From Isoetes engelmannii (taxonomy: Eukaryota; Streptophyta; Lycopodiopsida; Isoetales; Isoetaceae): a stretch of DNA of 21,801 bases. A program made the position numbers and the translations under genes. Below, one piece after another: positions 1 through 10,353 of the stretch. Location of the stretch: NCBI GenBank assembly GCA_011763485.2, contig JAANSK020265161.1:1-21801 (forward strand). The letters run 5' to 3'. The notes below the pieces were generated by a model. That model saw nothing but the letters and a program-made list of their open reading frames with translations, ran no database searches and had not been told where the DNA came from. Numbering within the stretch: the stretch's first letter is position 1; each line of letters starts with the position of its first letter.

Positions 1-38
1 CTTGACTCCTATTATTGGCTGGAGACATACTATTGAAA

Positions 39-1319
39 ATGGCCTCAATGGGATTAGATATCAACACTAATCCTAATCCCATAATATGTTCTAATGTGGA
101 TAAACAAGCTTGTGTTTCTCTCCACATTCCTGAGGTGGCAAACCGGTCCGCCACCCGCCGCCACCTTGATAACCAGGCTCTTATTGCTAAGATCATAAGA
201 GGTAAACCCTCTTTAGCTGAGATCAAGAAAACCATTGAGCGAGTATGTCGAGGCAGAATCATGCCTCGTATTCAGCCTTTGGGTAACTTTTACTTCTTGA
301 TCACTCTCCCATATGAAAGGGAGACTCTTATGCCTATTTGGCTCTCACTCTCTGATCTTAGTGCTGAATTCTAGACGGAGATGGCTTTTAAGGCCATAGC
401 CTCTTCTCTAGGGGAGTTCGTTTGCATGGGTGGTAGTTCTTATGAAGCCCCCAAGATCTGTATATCACTTGACATCCTCAAACCTCTTCCTCATTCAGTC
501 TTTTTCAAAGGCTTTAATAATAATTTAATAGAGTTTACTCTCTCTATCTCTGGTCTCCCAATCCCCTGCTCAGAATGTGGAGCCAGGGTACGTGCTGGGG
601 ACGTTTGCTCAGGCCCTTTTCAGCAGGACAAAGAGCATGACAGGAAGGGGAAGGATCCTATTCTTGGATATGAAGATGGAGACTTTTTGTTGCCTGGTTC
701 TTCCCGAAGGAATAAGAGGATGGTTGTTGCCCCTCTTTACAGGTTTGATGACTCTATTCATACCTGTCCAGTAGAGCCTCTTTTGGGTCCCCTGTCTGCC
801 CATACTGCTGGAAACTCTCTGCCATGTGCCTTCTTGGATATCCAAAATCGATTTGGGCCTCTTATTTCTACCCAAGAAGAAGATGAGGTCGGCTGTCCAG
901 CCTCTTGCAACACCTCTGCAGCCTTGGTTGCTCTTCCAGAGGTTGATAGTGCTCAGGTTGACCCCTTGGTATCTGATGGTCTCTCTGCTATTACTGCCCC
1001 TGCTACAGCTCCAGGAGACGTTTTTGAATCTCTTGACAATCCCCAACTCAACGGGGATCCTAATATCAAGTCGCCTAAGTCTAGGCAACTTAGGTTGGTC
1101 TGCTCCATCCAAACAAGCTCCTTTAATGCCACTCTTGATGCTGCTAGCCTAGCAAAGAATAGTGAAGCCCTTCGGCTTCCATGTCCAACAAGCCAGGAGC
1201 CCCCTGCTTTATCGCCTTTTTCTCTCATGGAAATCAATCTAGAAGGTGCTGGTGAGGTCACAGAAGCTATTAGTAGCTCAGAGGCTACTAAACCAGCTAC
1301 AGAGCACTCTCAAAGTTAG
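39..1319 (+). pseudogene. LINE (plant L1-type) ORF1, broken by one in-frame stop
   Basis: This reads as the nucleic-acid-binding ORF1 protein of a plant LINE. ATG 39 follows an in-frame stop at 3-5. The first part (about codons 45-185) matches the DUF4283 pattern: a stretch of the type ALIAKIIRGKPSLAEIKK, then PIWLSLSDLSAEF, then KAIASSLGEF, then GLPIPCSECG. A TAG at 372-374 (codon 112) sits where the family normally has Trp after the EF pair, and the frame continues in register after it, so a TGG to TAG change is the simplest reading. The zinc knuckle at 567-608 keeps three Cys (C-x2-C-x9-C), but the His position is Arg (CGT, 591-593). The tail is a Ser/Ala/Pro-rich low-complexity region ending at TAG 1317. 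The DUF4283 and LINE assignment comes from remembered family motifs; the lesion is seen directly. Confidence 0.78.
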
Positions 1320-1456
1320 AAGCAATGAAGAATCAGTACGTAACAGTCTTGTGATGAAAAGGAAGGAAAAATCCAATGGGAAGAAACCTTAAAAGCATGC
1401 TTTTGAAGCTTCAATTGCAACTGTCTTCTATGAATATGCTCTGGAGCAGAGGAATG

Positions 1457-1480
1457 CCCCCTCCCCCCCCCCTCCCCCCC
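1457..1480 (+). repeat. C-rich run; G-quadruplex-capable on the minus strand
   Basis: Runs of 5, 10 and 7 C are separated by single T residues. The minus strand therefore has three long G runs that could supply four G tracts for a quadruplex. Slippage in copying or sequencing is likely here, so the exact run lengths are uncertain. Confidence 0.8.
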
Positions 1481-1600
1481 TTGCTCAACAATGTCTAGAT
1501 TAAAAAGCTTTGTTACAATTATATGGGGCACAACCTTTGGTGTTGTGGTCCCTGTATGGCTTATTTTTATGATGTTTTTGTTTCCTGTTCATGAAACTTC

Positions 1601-1720
1601 GGATCTATCTTTTGTATGGTATGACATGCAAAGCGATTTTCTATATGCAGCTTGCATCTTGGATCTATCTTTTGTATGGTATGATATGCAAAGTGATTTT
1701 GTATCAGGAGCTTGCATCTT
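1601..1720 (+). repeat. 60-bp tandem duplication, two copies
   Basis: Two head-to-tail copies, 1601-1660 and 1661-1720, both begin GGATCTATCTTTTGTATGGT and end AGCTTGCATCTT. They differ at only a few positions, mostly in the last third. The unit is a multiple of three, so an open frame through it (1491-1730) repeats 20 residues, but that frame has no other support. Confidence 0.95.
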
Positions 1721-2470
1721 ACTCTTGTAATGACACAATATGACCTCTATAAGATCTCATTTTCTGGGTATATGGATGTCTTTAAAATGGCAAAGGTTGA
1801 AACAAGGTCTGCTCACATTACTGCTTGTTCTTTGTATATGGAAGCTCCAAATCAGTATGTCTGCTCCTCTATGGGACTTCCTAACATTCTGGAGTCTACT
1901 TCTGACCACACCGGCTCCTCTAAAAGCCATGCTTGTTTTATTGCCCCTTCGACCTGCTGTTGTTTGGGGTTACCTGAAGGCTGTGATCTATTGTATGCAC
2001 TAGTCTCAGTAGGTCTCCTACACTTGCTTGGAGGAAAGATTGCAACTTTGAAGCTGGTTCTACTTTACTCAATTTTATACAAATGGCCTATCAACTTTGT
2101 ATCATTGATGATTGTGTCGCCATTGTCCATGATCGAGTCCATGTTCTTGTGAAATGTTGGCCCTGTTGTTTGATCCTTGGAAATGAGTTTTATAAAAAAA
2201 ACTATTGGACTCTTATGTAGTTTTGGGTCAATTTTTCACACTAGATGGGATGAAATGCTTGAGCTTATATCATTTGGCCATGTCTTTCCAAGCCATTATT
2301 GGTTCTTGGTCCTTGATTACCACTTCCACTCTCTTGGAATTTTGGTATGGGCTCAAGTTTTTTATGGAAAAGGCCATGGTGGTGCCAAGGGGGGATCTTT
2401 TCCCCTATAGACCTTCTCTAAACTACTTTCTAGCATCAACAAATTCGAGATTACCATATTCGTGTGCAAA

Positions 2471-2630
2471 TGTTATATGGTCTCACCCCCCATAGAGTAC
2501 ACAAATGCTATCTGGTGCATATGTTATATGGTCTCAATTCCTAGGGAGTACACAAATCAACCCCAGAAATACACAAGTGTTATATGGTGCATATGCGATT
2601 TGGTCCCATTCCCTTTGGAGTATCCAAAGC
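2471..2630 (+). repeat. Imperfect tandem repeat block
   Basis: Units start at 2471, 2522 and 2594. Each has the order TATATGGT(C)TCA or a variant, then an AGTACACAAAT-like segment, and the first two end in a GGTGCATA segment. The second unit is longer because of a partial internal duplication of the ACACAA/TTATATGG part. The third is the most diverged. Confidence 0.7.
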
Positions 2631-2832
2631 AATCTTATGTGCTACATGCAAATACATAGTGATATATGCTCTTCAAGGTCCCATGCCAATTTTATCTGGT
2701 CATGCCCCCTATTATGCTTTGACCATTTTATCCACTCCATGCAAATGGGATATTCCATTGTAGTGGGGTGCATCCTTAGCCATATTCCCATGAGTTGGGT
2801 TGAAGTTATGCAAAACTCTACACCCCCCAATA

Positions 2833-4312
2833 ATGATTATTGTTTCTTGGAATTTATGAGGTATCAAGGGTGTGCTTAAATGTGCTCGGGTTTTGGCGGC
2901 TCTTAGATCCATCAAGGCCTACGCCATTCTGATACAAGAACACAGATTACCGGAGTTTGAGGCCAGATCCTTGGGCAGTTGGCTTGGTAACGGTTACTCA
3001 TCTTTTAGCTGTGCTTCCCAAGGTACAAAAGGAGGTACATGCATTCTCTGGAAGGGTCAGGCTCATAGGCGTAAGTTTGCAGGTCCCTATGGTAGGTGGC
3101 AATCGGTCATTTTTGAAAACAGGGATTGTCAATGGGGGATCATTAATGTCTATGCCTCCAATAAACCCTATGAAAGGGCAGCTATGTGGACAGTTATCGA
3201 AGGTTGGATTCTGCAGCATGAGACTATGGCTGACAACTGGATACTGGGTGGGGATCTGAACATGACAGATGTTTGGGATCAAAAAATTGAGCTGCATAGA
3301 AACTTGCAGGTGGATGAGGAGCGTGCTTGGCTCTCTCTTCTCAATAATGTGGGTTTCTCCCTGATCCCTCCCTCTCAAATGCCTCCTTCTCTTGGTCTAA
3401 CAAACAAAAAGGGCAAGACAGGGTCTATTGCTTGCTTGATAGATTTTATATGGCCAACAAATCTGCCTGCTTTATGGATAAATTCTATGTTGAAGGGGAC
3501 CTTGCTTTCCCTCACTCGAACCATGTCCCACAAAAGTTGGTTCTCGAAGACATCCCAACCCTCAGGAAGTCAGGTAATACACCCTTCAAGCTCAATACTT
3601 AATGGTTGAAGAAAGAAGTGTTTTGCAATCCCTTTAAGGAATTCCTAGGTTCATTTGAAAATGATGCCAACTTACCTTCTATGAAAGCTTGGGTCCATAA
3701 CATCAACCGCATGAAAGCCTGGATCAAAAAGTAGGGAAAGACTAGAGCTTTGAGATTCAAACAGGAAAAGGACTCTGTTTATAATAGACTTAGGATAGTC
3801 AAGCAGGAATTATTTGATGACCCCTTCAACCGGGACAAACATGCTCTCGAGGAGGAGCTTGAGGGCAAAGCAAAGGCCATTGAGGAGGAGGAGGAGGCCA
3901 GAGATGCTGCTGTGGTGTTCCAAAACTAAGTGGTATGCTGAACTAGACCATAAGAATTCCAAATGTTTTTTTAGGATGGCTGGGGCTAGGTTAGCAGAGA
4001 ACAGTATCACATCCATCAAAGATCAAAATCAGGTGGTCTTGGCTGATCAGGATGAAGTCAAGGTTTTTATCAGAGAGAGCTTCCAGAGGAAATTTGAGGA
4101 GGATCCGCTTCTATCAACATACAAAGCTCAGTTGTCTCAGTGGTTACCAAAAATGGATTGGACTAGTAAGGTCTCTGATGCTAATAATCAAACTTTGCTT
4201 CAAAATTTAGGCAATGATGAAATCTATAAGGCTCTCTGTCTCTTGGCCACTGGTAAATCTCCAGGCCCGGACCCCTGAGTTCTTTATCGAATTCTGAGAC
4301 TTTCTAGGGCAA
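2833..4312 (+). pseudogene. LINE ORF2 remnant: endonuclease plus start of reverse transcriptase
   Basis: This encodes the APE-type endonuclease and RT entry region of a LINE, spread over several frames. From ATG 2833: SWN, then QEH (catalytic Glu), NVYASN, GGDLN, then after a frame change near 3385 FSWSNKQKG and LLDRFY, then HSNHVP where the catalytic SDH triplet reads SNH. Around 3930-4275 the linker reads KWYAELDHKNSKCFF and ends in GKSPGPDP, the start of the RT domain. Lesions seen: TGA 2857-2859, frameshift near 3385, TAA 3600-3602, TAG 3732-3734, return to the first frame near 3900-3925, TGA 4276-4278, and a further shifted EFFIEF followed by TGA 4295-4297. The RT catalytic FADD box, RNase H and poly(A) tail are absent; similarity ends near 4312. 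The element is dead. Confidence 0.85.
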
Positions 4313-4406
4313 GACTTTTTTTTGCTTTTTTTGCTTTTTTTTTTTGGAAAAAAAAACAACTTCTTCCATAACACATCAAAACAGATTTTAAATTTTCCTT
4401 TGAACA

Positions 4407-5165
4407 TGAAAGAAGAAACAAGAGAAGGAACATAAAAAGGGAGGGAAAATGGGCACGGTGAAAAGGGGAAGAGGTAAATGGTGGGGAAGGAGGAAAGGGG
4501 AAGAGAAAAAGGGAAGGGAAAAAGGGCATGGGAAAAGAGTGGAGAAAAGGGAAGGGAAAAAGGGTATGGGAAAAGGGAAAGGAAAGGGAAAATGGAAAAG
4601 AAAGGGAAAAGGAAAATGAAGGGGGAAAGGGAAAAATGGGAAGCAAAAAGGGGCACGTATAAAAAGGGAAGAGAAAAAGGTGGAGAAAAGGGCATAAAAA
4701 GGAGGAAACGAAAAGCGGGAACAGAAAAGTGCACGAAAAAAAGGGGAAGAGGGAAAGGGTAAGGAAATGGGAAAAACGGAGGGAAAAAAACGTAGAAAAA
4801 TGTAGAGGGAGATAGAAAAGAAAAAGAGAGAGCAAAAGAAACGGGAAAAGGCGTAGACAGAAAATTAAGATTGAAAAAAGAAAAGGAAAGAGAGAAAAGG
4901 CACGGGAAACAGGGAAGATGAAAATTATGGGAAAAAGAGAAGACATGGGAAAAGGGAAAAGGAGGGGAAAGGGAAAGGGTGGGGCAGGGAGGAAAAAGAA
5001 AGGAAAAAGGACCATCGAGAAAAGGGAATAGAAAAGTAGGAAGGGAAAGGTAAAACAAAAACCTATAGGAAAAGCGAGAAAAGGGAAAAGGAATAAGGGA
5101 AATGTGTAGGAAAAAAAAAAGAAAAGGAAAAGGCAGAGTAGAACAAAAGACAAAGGGAAGGGAAA
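4407..5165 (+). repeat. Long purine-rich (polypurine:polypyrimidine) tract
   Basis: About 760 bp in which the + strand is overwhelmingly A and G. It is made of short GGGAAAAGG-like words, with a recurring GGGCAYGGGAAAAG-like word (near 4451, 4524, 4562, 4651, 4690, 4898 and 4944). The recurrence suggests a decayed minisatellite rather than random composition. T-rich runs (4318-4345) and an A run lie on its left edge. Long open frames on the minus strand here encode only Phe/Pro/Leu/Ser and follow from composition. Such tracts can form triplex (H-DNA) structures. Confidence 0.9.
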
Positions 5166-6288
5166 ACAATGTCGATGCAGAAAAAAACCTCTTATAGACC
5201 AGCAACGATGGACTTGGTTTCAAAAATAAATAAATAAATGAATAAAGTTGGATTATTACTATATGCTTTCTGCATTACAAACAAAACATTTACAAGCTCC
5301 CAACTTATGCCCAGCAACGCTAGATATAATTATTAGTAGTCGTACATCCTCTGAAATCCTTTGAACATACAAGAAGAAAATTATTGTGTAACCTAATGGG
5401 CACCTCTATGTAGAGGGGGCAATCAGACCACATTGTATTTCGTCTCCACTCCCATTTTATGTAGGGACTTCAGAATCACATGACTTAGGGTTCATGTAAA
5501 ATGCAAAGCCATCAACTTTTTAAAGAACTTGTTTTTTCTCCACTTCTAACTTCGGCACATATAGCCATTTTTAGATTACCGGCTTAACTATGCGAAACAT
5601 GGTGCCCCTCCACATCAATTTATTTAAAAGTTTTCTTAAATTTATAGACCTTCTTGCGTTAATGGAGCATTCGAATGGGCTGACATTTTATGCAACAGCG
5701 AGAATCGATCAAAGGAGGCTTCAATGCTGCTTTAAAATTTTCGTCTGCCACGTTGCTTGCATCACACAACAAGGCTGTTGTGGAGCGTGTCCACTCTTCT
5801 CTAATTGCAAAACATCTCGAAAATCCTAGTCCTTCAATGAGTGCAATAACTCGATCCATCTGCACCCACCATGATTGATTTGAACTCAATCCCTCAAGAG
5901 GTTTTGGATGAAGAGCTCATTGAAATAATGCCTTTAACTCAATTGGATGCCGCAGAAAAGCTCAATGAGGACGAATTGATGCAAAGGAAGTAAATCACTT
6001 TCAGAATGCTTGGAATACGTAGAAGCAATATTTATGGTCCTTCATTGCAGTTGAAAAGCTTCTGGAAGAATATGCAAATGTGAAGCTGAAAATTTAAGGG
6101 GGAGATTTCATTCCAAAGACTATGTCTCTGTTGCTGATCGATTGAAGCGGGAACCTGATGACCACTTACTTGATAAAGCAGGCCAAGATTAAGATTGATT
6201 TCTTATAAAGAAGTTCAAATAAAGGTCAAGGAATCAAGTTCTGTGCCAAGCAATTGGGATTTTTTTAATTAATTGGATGTTGTTTTAG
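5166..6288. other. AT-rich stretch without a supported gene
   Basis: It starts with a short AAAT microsatellite (5224-5240). The only coding-like piece is a small + strand frame at 5871-5993 (40 codons, starting MIDLNSIPQEVLDEELIE, acidic), preceded by another short frame ending just before it. I do not recognise either. They could be the upstream, more decayed part of the broken coding region at 6289-6975, but there is no continuous frame linking them. Confidence 0.4.
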
Positions 6289-6975
6289 ATGAATCCCCTT
6301 AATGTGGTGGGTCTGCCTGGAGGTTTCACTGATAGTGGCTTTCATCCGAGTATTAAACGCAAGCAAGGTGAGATAAAAAAAATGATTTCATAGCCAATGC
6401 TGAGGAGTGTGTTGTGGCGAGAAAAAAAACTTTGTGCGCCAAATAGGGTATCAAAGTCGGATACTCTACAGCCGAAGTACATAGTTGTAACCCCCAAACC
6501 TTCCAAATCAAGTTCTTCTCAGGTAGTTTGTGAGAATAACAATGTAGAGGACATTCAAGATCTTGAAAGCAAGGAATTTGAGATAGAGACTCCTCCTAAC
6601 AAAGAGTTGAAGAAGGGTTCTTCTGGTCTGAGAGACAAGCATACTAGAGCTAGAAGGAATGAGAAGGGTACGAAGACCGCTGCAACCACTTTGGCACAAG
6701 CGATGTGAAATGTAACTTACATACAAAAAGATCTGAAGCTTCTAGAGTTACCACAACATAGAGAAGCGGAAAAGAGATTGTTGCAAGCTAGACATGGATC
6801 TGAGGCCAGGAGAGAGGATGCAGTATGTAGACGTGAGTTGTTAGAGCTTGAAGCATGCAATTGGAAAGAGGAGCTTCTTGGACGGAGGTGGAACATGAAG
6901 CTTCTTGGACGGATTTGGAGGATTGATTTGGCTGTTGTTGGTTGGCTTAGAGCATCTTATAATTCGTTGCAGTAG
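6289..6975 (+). pseudogene. Decayed single-frame coding region, function unknown
   Basis: One reading frame stays coherent from ATG 6289 to TAG 6973-6975 (228 codons) with only two internal stops, TAG 6391-6393 and TGA 6706-6708. The first part reads NPLNVVGLPGGFTDSGFHPS. The middle is Ser/Lys/Glu-rich and hydrophilic. The last third (about 6720-6900) is rich in Glu, Arg and Leu with a heptad-like look (EAEKRLLQARHGSEARRE), suggesting a coiled coil. A basic or acidic linker followed by a charged helix recalls the DNA-binding partner proteins of PIF/Harbinger-type transposons or trihelix-like proteins, but I see no diagnostic motif, so this is a guess. It could also be a relic of a host gene. 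Confidence 0.4.
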
Positions 6976-8297
6976 ATATTTATCCATATTGTGGCTACCA
7001 AAGTGACCATAATTGCTGCTTTGTGCTAGCCAAGTTTGATTAAGTTTAACTGCCTTGTGGTCTGTTGCACTTGCAGGGCTTAAATATAAGCATTTCGGCG
7101 TTGAAGAAATAAGGGTTTGAAGGTAAACCTAAAGAATAACATGGGGCAGTTTTTTAACTGACCTACCCAGTTTTTGGACCACCGCAACACACATAAGCAC
7201 CTTCACCAAATAATTTATGGAATCATCATTTGCATCACGAATATGCTCATTATATCATTTATATGATATAAAAAACTCATGATTTTTTGAAGGGCAATGA
7301 AGGGTTATGGAAGGGCAATGAAGGGCAATCAGCACATGTCTAGCACATATGTCGCCCACATGCTTTTTGGAGTATGTCAATCAAAAAACCACCCCATGGC
7401 TCCTTATCGAGACAAAATACAGGTATTTGATGCATGGAAATAAGCATGCAAAAATCAAGGTAAGGAGCCCTCACAAGCTCAATACTAAAGCACAACATAA
7501 AAATGTCATTGGATTTGGATATTTATGCTACTGTTAAGCTAATACTGATGCCCTGTGACTGTAACTAACCGCTCTTCTACTGCAAACAAGGTGCCAAGAT
7601 GACTAAAATTCGTAGCAAGCAATTAAACCAACAATATCATGTAAACATAGATGAAATTTTGCATTTCATGATGAAATTTTACATTTCATTCATATGAGAA
7701 ACTTGTTATGGAGTAGTTAAACATTTTTTTGCATGTAACTTAGTTTCCCTAAGGCATTTTTTTAAATTACGAGTGTTCTATGACATTCCTTAAGCAAAGG
7801 GAACTTTAAATTTGTTTTCAAAATTTGAAAATTTAAATGTTAATTATTCCCGTTCCCATCTATTTCTGTTCCGGTTCCAAATTCAGGTCCAAATTCGCAA
7901 AAAGACACTTGAGATAAGACAATGTTCCTTGCATTGTATTTGTAAGAAAAAGTGTCTACAATGATATAGTTGTTTGATGGAATTGAAATTAGATCTACGT
8001 TGTTCTTAGCACTGTATCTGTAAACAAAAATGTCTACAATGATATGGAACTGAGTCTTGCGCTTCTTGCAAAAGATGCACAAACCTCTATATGGAGCATA
8101 GATGCACCATCAGAGAACTTGATGTTGGAGAAACTTTTCCAGTGTCTATAAAAAATATGCACCTGAGTGAGGAAACCTCCCATGATCATGCATCCTATGT
8201 GCTTTACTACCCCTACCATGTGAAATAAAGTTCATAATTCAATTTCCATAAAAGGGAGGGAAGATGGGAAGTAAAACATGGATAACAAGGCCGAGCG
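6976..8297. other. AT-rich intergenic stretch with small direct repeats
   Basis: No gene is supported. Three local duplications are visible. GAAGGGCAAT-like words repeat at 7289-7329. A 20-bp unit (GATGAAATTTTGCATTTCAT) is doubled at 7650-7689, each copy itself an imperfect palindrome. A 47-bp imperfect direct repeat lies at 7923-7969 and 8000-8046, sharing GTCTACAATGATAT. Confidence 0.6.
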
Positions 8298-8955
8298 TTA
8301 TGCCTGCTCCATACTTTCTGGATGATGATTAGAAGTCAAAAAGCACTCCACATGCAAGAGCTCCAAAACTCGTTTGTCGCTTCCAACAGCAACAAACTGA
8401 AGGCCATTGTCATTAGCAATAGATCTGGCAAATCTTTAAGTCTAACTAGTTCACGAAGAAGCAAATTGGATGTTAGTATAATCAATATAATCCGCTAGAT
8501 ACTAAATGAAGAAGATGATGTAGCTTGTGATGAGCTGACGTCTCTTTAATCCTCTCTACAACATCTGCCTAAAGGAGTGTATGACCGTAACCCTAGCAAG
8601 CACAGTAAAGCTCAACAAGCTGGGAATTTCCCACCTTAGAAATACAGAAGGGCAAATAGTGGATCGAAGAAACCATTTGCTGGCAAGAATCAAAGACGAA
8701 ATGCTAGGAGTAAGATGCTCGCATTTAAATCTTATGTTCTCATAAATTACCCATGTTTGCATTTCGAAAATGGGTCTTAAGCTGAAGTTGAAGTTTAGAT
8801 AGATCGATGGATCTTGAGAGCTAATGTTATAGTATAATCTGTAACATGTTATTCGGCATAAGCATGTATGCTTGGATGGCTTATACCTAGTCCATTACCA
8901 TGAAGAGACATTCGCCCTTCTTGAATGTGAATTGGTAAGGATAGCTGGACAGGTA
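8298..8955 (-). other. Possible exons of an unidentified minus-strand gene or gene relic
   Basis: Two minus-strand pieces look coding and have splice-like borders. Segment 8899-8955 (19 codons, YLSSYPYQFTFKKGECLFM) is preceded by AG and followed by GT. Segment 8298-8424 is preceded by a TTTGCCAG acceptor and encodes 41 codons, including NDNGLQFVAVGSDKRVLELL, then a TAA stop. The VAVGSDKRV phrase is reminiscent of a WD-repeat strand, but one phrase is not enough to assign a family. The pieces are not phase-compatible if joined directly (57 bases, then an exon starting with one base of a split codon), so an intermediate exon would be needed; 8556-8762 is a possible place. Low confidence throughout. 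Confidence 0.2.
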
Positions 8956-10109
8956 CTTGCAAATTCAAGTCCATAAACCTTGGTCTTGTGAACAGATGGT
9001 CTTATGTTTCAGTATAATCGGGCTAGGTAGATTATGATAGCATACATGTTTTTCCCTTATGATTCATTGTAACCTAGCTGAGTATATTACAACAACAAAT
9101 TCTTTTATATATAATAAAGGAATTATAATGAGCAAGAGACTGAACACAGTTTGGTAGTTCATTGAAAAGTATGATTAAATGGCACTTAGTTTCATTCTGC
9201 TACAGTATAAGATGTAGAATCGAAAAGTCTGAAATACTTAACATGCTATTTCTAAATCGAAACTTGATTACTTGGCTGCATAAGTTAGTTATGTAATTGT
9301 GTATATAAGGGTGGATATGCTGGCCGAAAAATATGTGAAAAATGCACCCTTGAGCTTCCCATAAAGAATTATCCATGATAGGTGCCTTTGCTGGGTAAGG
9401 AACAACTCTATATTTAAGAACCAAATGAAGACCTAGATACATAATGATGTAGGCTAGAGAAATGGCATAGGGGTCTGAACTGCTACTATAGCATGCAAGA
9501 AACAGAAATTATGAACACATGGTACTCATGGAATAGAAAGAAATGTTGGCCAGACTTGTAGGTCATCATGTAGGCTATGTACTGTCAAAAATAGATCTCT
9601 ATATTGTTTATAGTAAAATGGTTTACAGTTTTTGAAGTTGTTTAAGCTGTTAGGCATGACGCTTTGAGCTAGGCAGTGATATGAATATGCTTGATATGAT
9701 AAATAATTATACAGGTACTTGTGATTGATTGAATAAAAAGCTCTGCTATGGCAGTCATGTTGAATGACTTCTAAGATAGAATGTTGGACTGTGGCTGATA
9801 TAATTATCCAAGACGGAAATAAGTTGCCATTGAGCAAGTAAATAAAAAGATGGAAACCAGTAGAGCCATCGAGCACGTAAATAAGAAGCGTCCCTATTTG
9901 AGAAGATCTTGAGTGCTGTCCATATTTGAAAAATATTTTAAATATTTGGTGCTTAAATCCAGCAATAGAGCCTAGAGGATTTGAACTCCGGGGCCGCTTA
10001 GGGCTCTCCAGATCCTCCAAAAACATGTTCGTTTTATTTCTAGCAACCATAATCTGCCTATTCATACTTCTAATTGAAGCGCCATGGGAAAAATCAGACT
10101 TGAAGGCAA
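8956..10109. other. AT-rich intergenic stretch, nothing convincing
   Basis: No supported gene, RNA or repeat. A 201-codon minus-strand frame (9526-10131) covers its right end. Only its first third (positions about 9940-10070) looks protein-like (NMFLEDLESPKRPRSSNP), and the rest has the composition of translated AT-rich noncoding DNA. This part might be a first exon on the minus strand, with the microsatellite at 10110-10176 in its leader, but no splice donor fits well. Confidence 0.4.
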
Positions 10110-10176
10110 CGTAGTAGAGTAGGGGAAGCATCGCATCAGAGTAGAGCAGAGTAGAGTAGAATAGTAGAATAGAGCA
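10110..10176 (+). repeat. AGTAGA/AGAGT-type microsatellite
   Basis: Imperfect runs of GTAGA and GCAGA words (10110-10122 and 10137-10176) are separated by a short unique stretch. On the minus strand this is a CT-rich run of the type often found in plant 5' leaders. Confidence 0.7.
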
Positions 10177-10353
10177 GGAACCTGGATGGAGGTGATTAAG
10201 AAATAAGACACGTGGAGTGGCTAGATTGGAATATCGTATTGCGAACGGTATAAATTGAAAGACCTATGATTTAAGAAATGACTATTCATATTTGTAGGAA
10301 AAACATGTGAGATCCTTCTGTATGGGAACAACTTATGAAATATAAATTTCGTA

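Larger units (their letters stand above)
1320..2832 (+). other. Spacer between LINE ORF1 and ORF2, no convincing gene
   Basis: This stretch lies between the ORF1 stop and the endonuclease start, about 1.5 kb, which seems long for a plant LINE inter-ORF spacer. It contains a C-rich run (1457-1480), a 60-bp tandem duplication (1601-1720) and an imperfect repeat block (2471-2630). Several open frames of 60-150 codons overlap each other in different frames without recognisable domains, so I do not call them genes. It may be LINE spacer that grew by local duplication, or it may hold an unrelated insertion. Confidence 0.5.

Noticed and set aside
609-1112. Minus-strand 167-codon frame
   Set aside because: It is antisense to LINE ORF1, has no domain, and the + strand frame matches a known family pattern.
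4207-5223. Minus-strand open frames of 338 and 289 codons
   Set aside because: They translate the purine tract's complement into Phe/Pro/Leu/Ser strings in two frames at once. Stops are rare only because of composition.
9977-9989. tRNA T-arm-like word GGATTTGAACTCC (minus-strand B box)
   Set aside because: I could not fold a cloverleaf or find a matching A box at the right spacing, so neither a tRNA nor a SINE is supported.
9526-10131. Minus-strand 201-codon frame as a full gene
   Set aside because: Only the first third looks protein-like. The rest has noncoding composition, and there is no family match.
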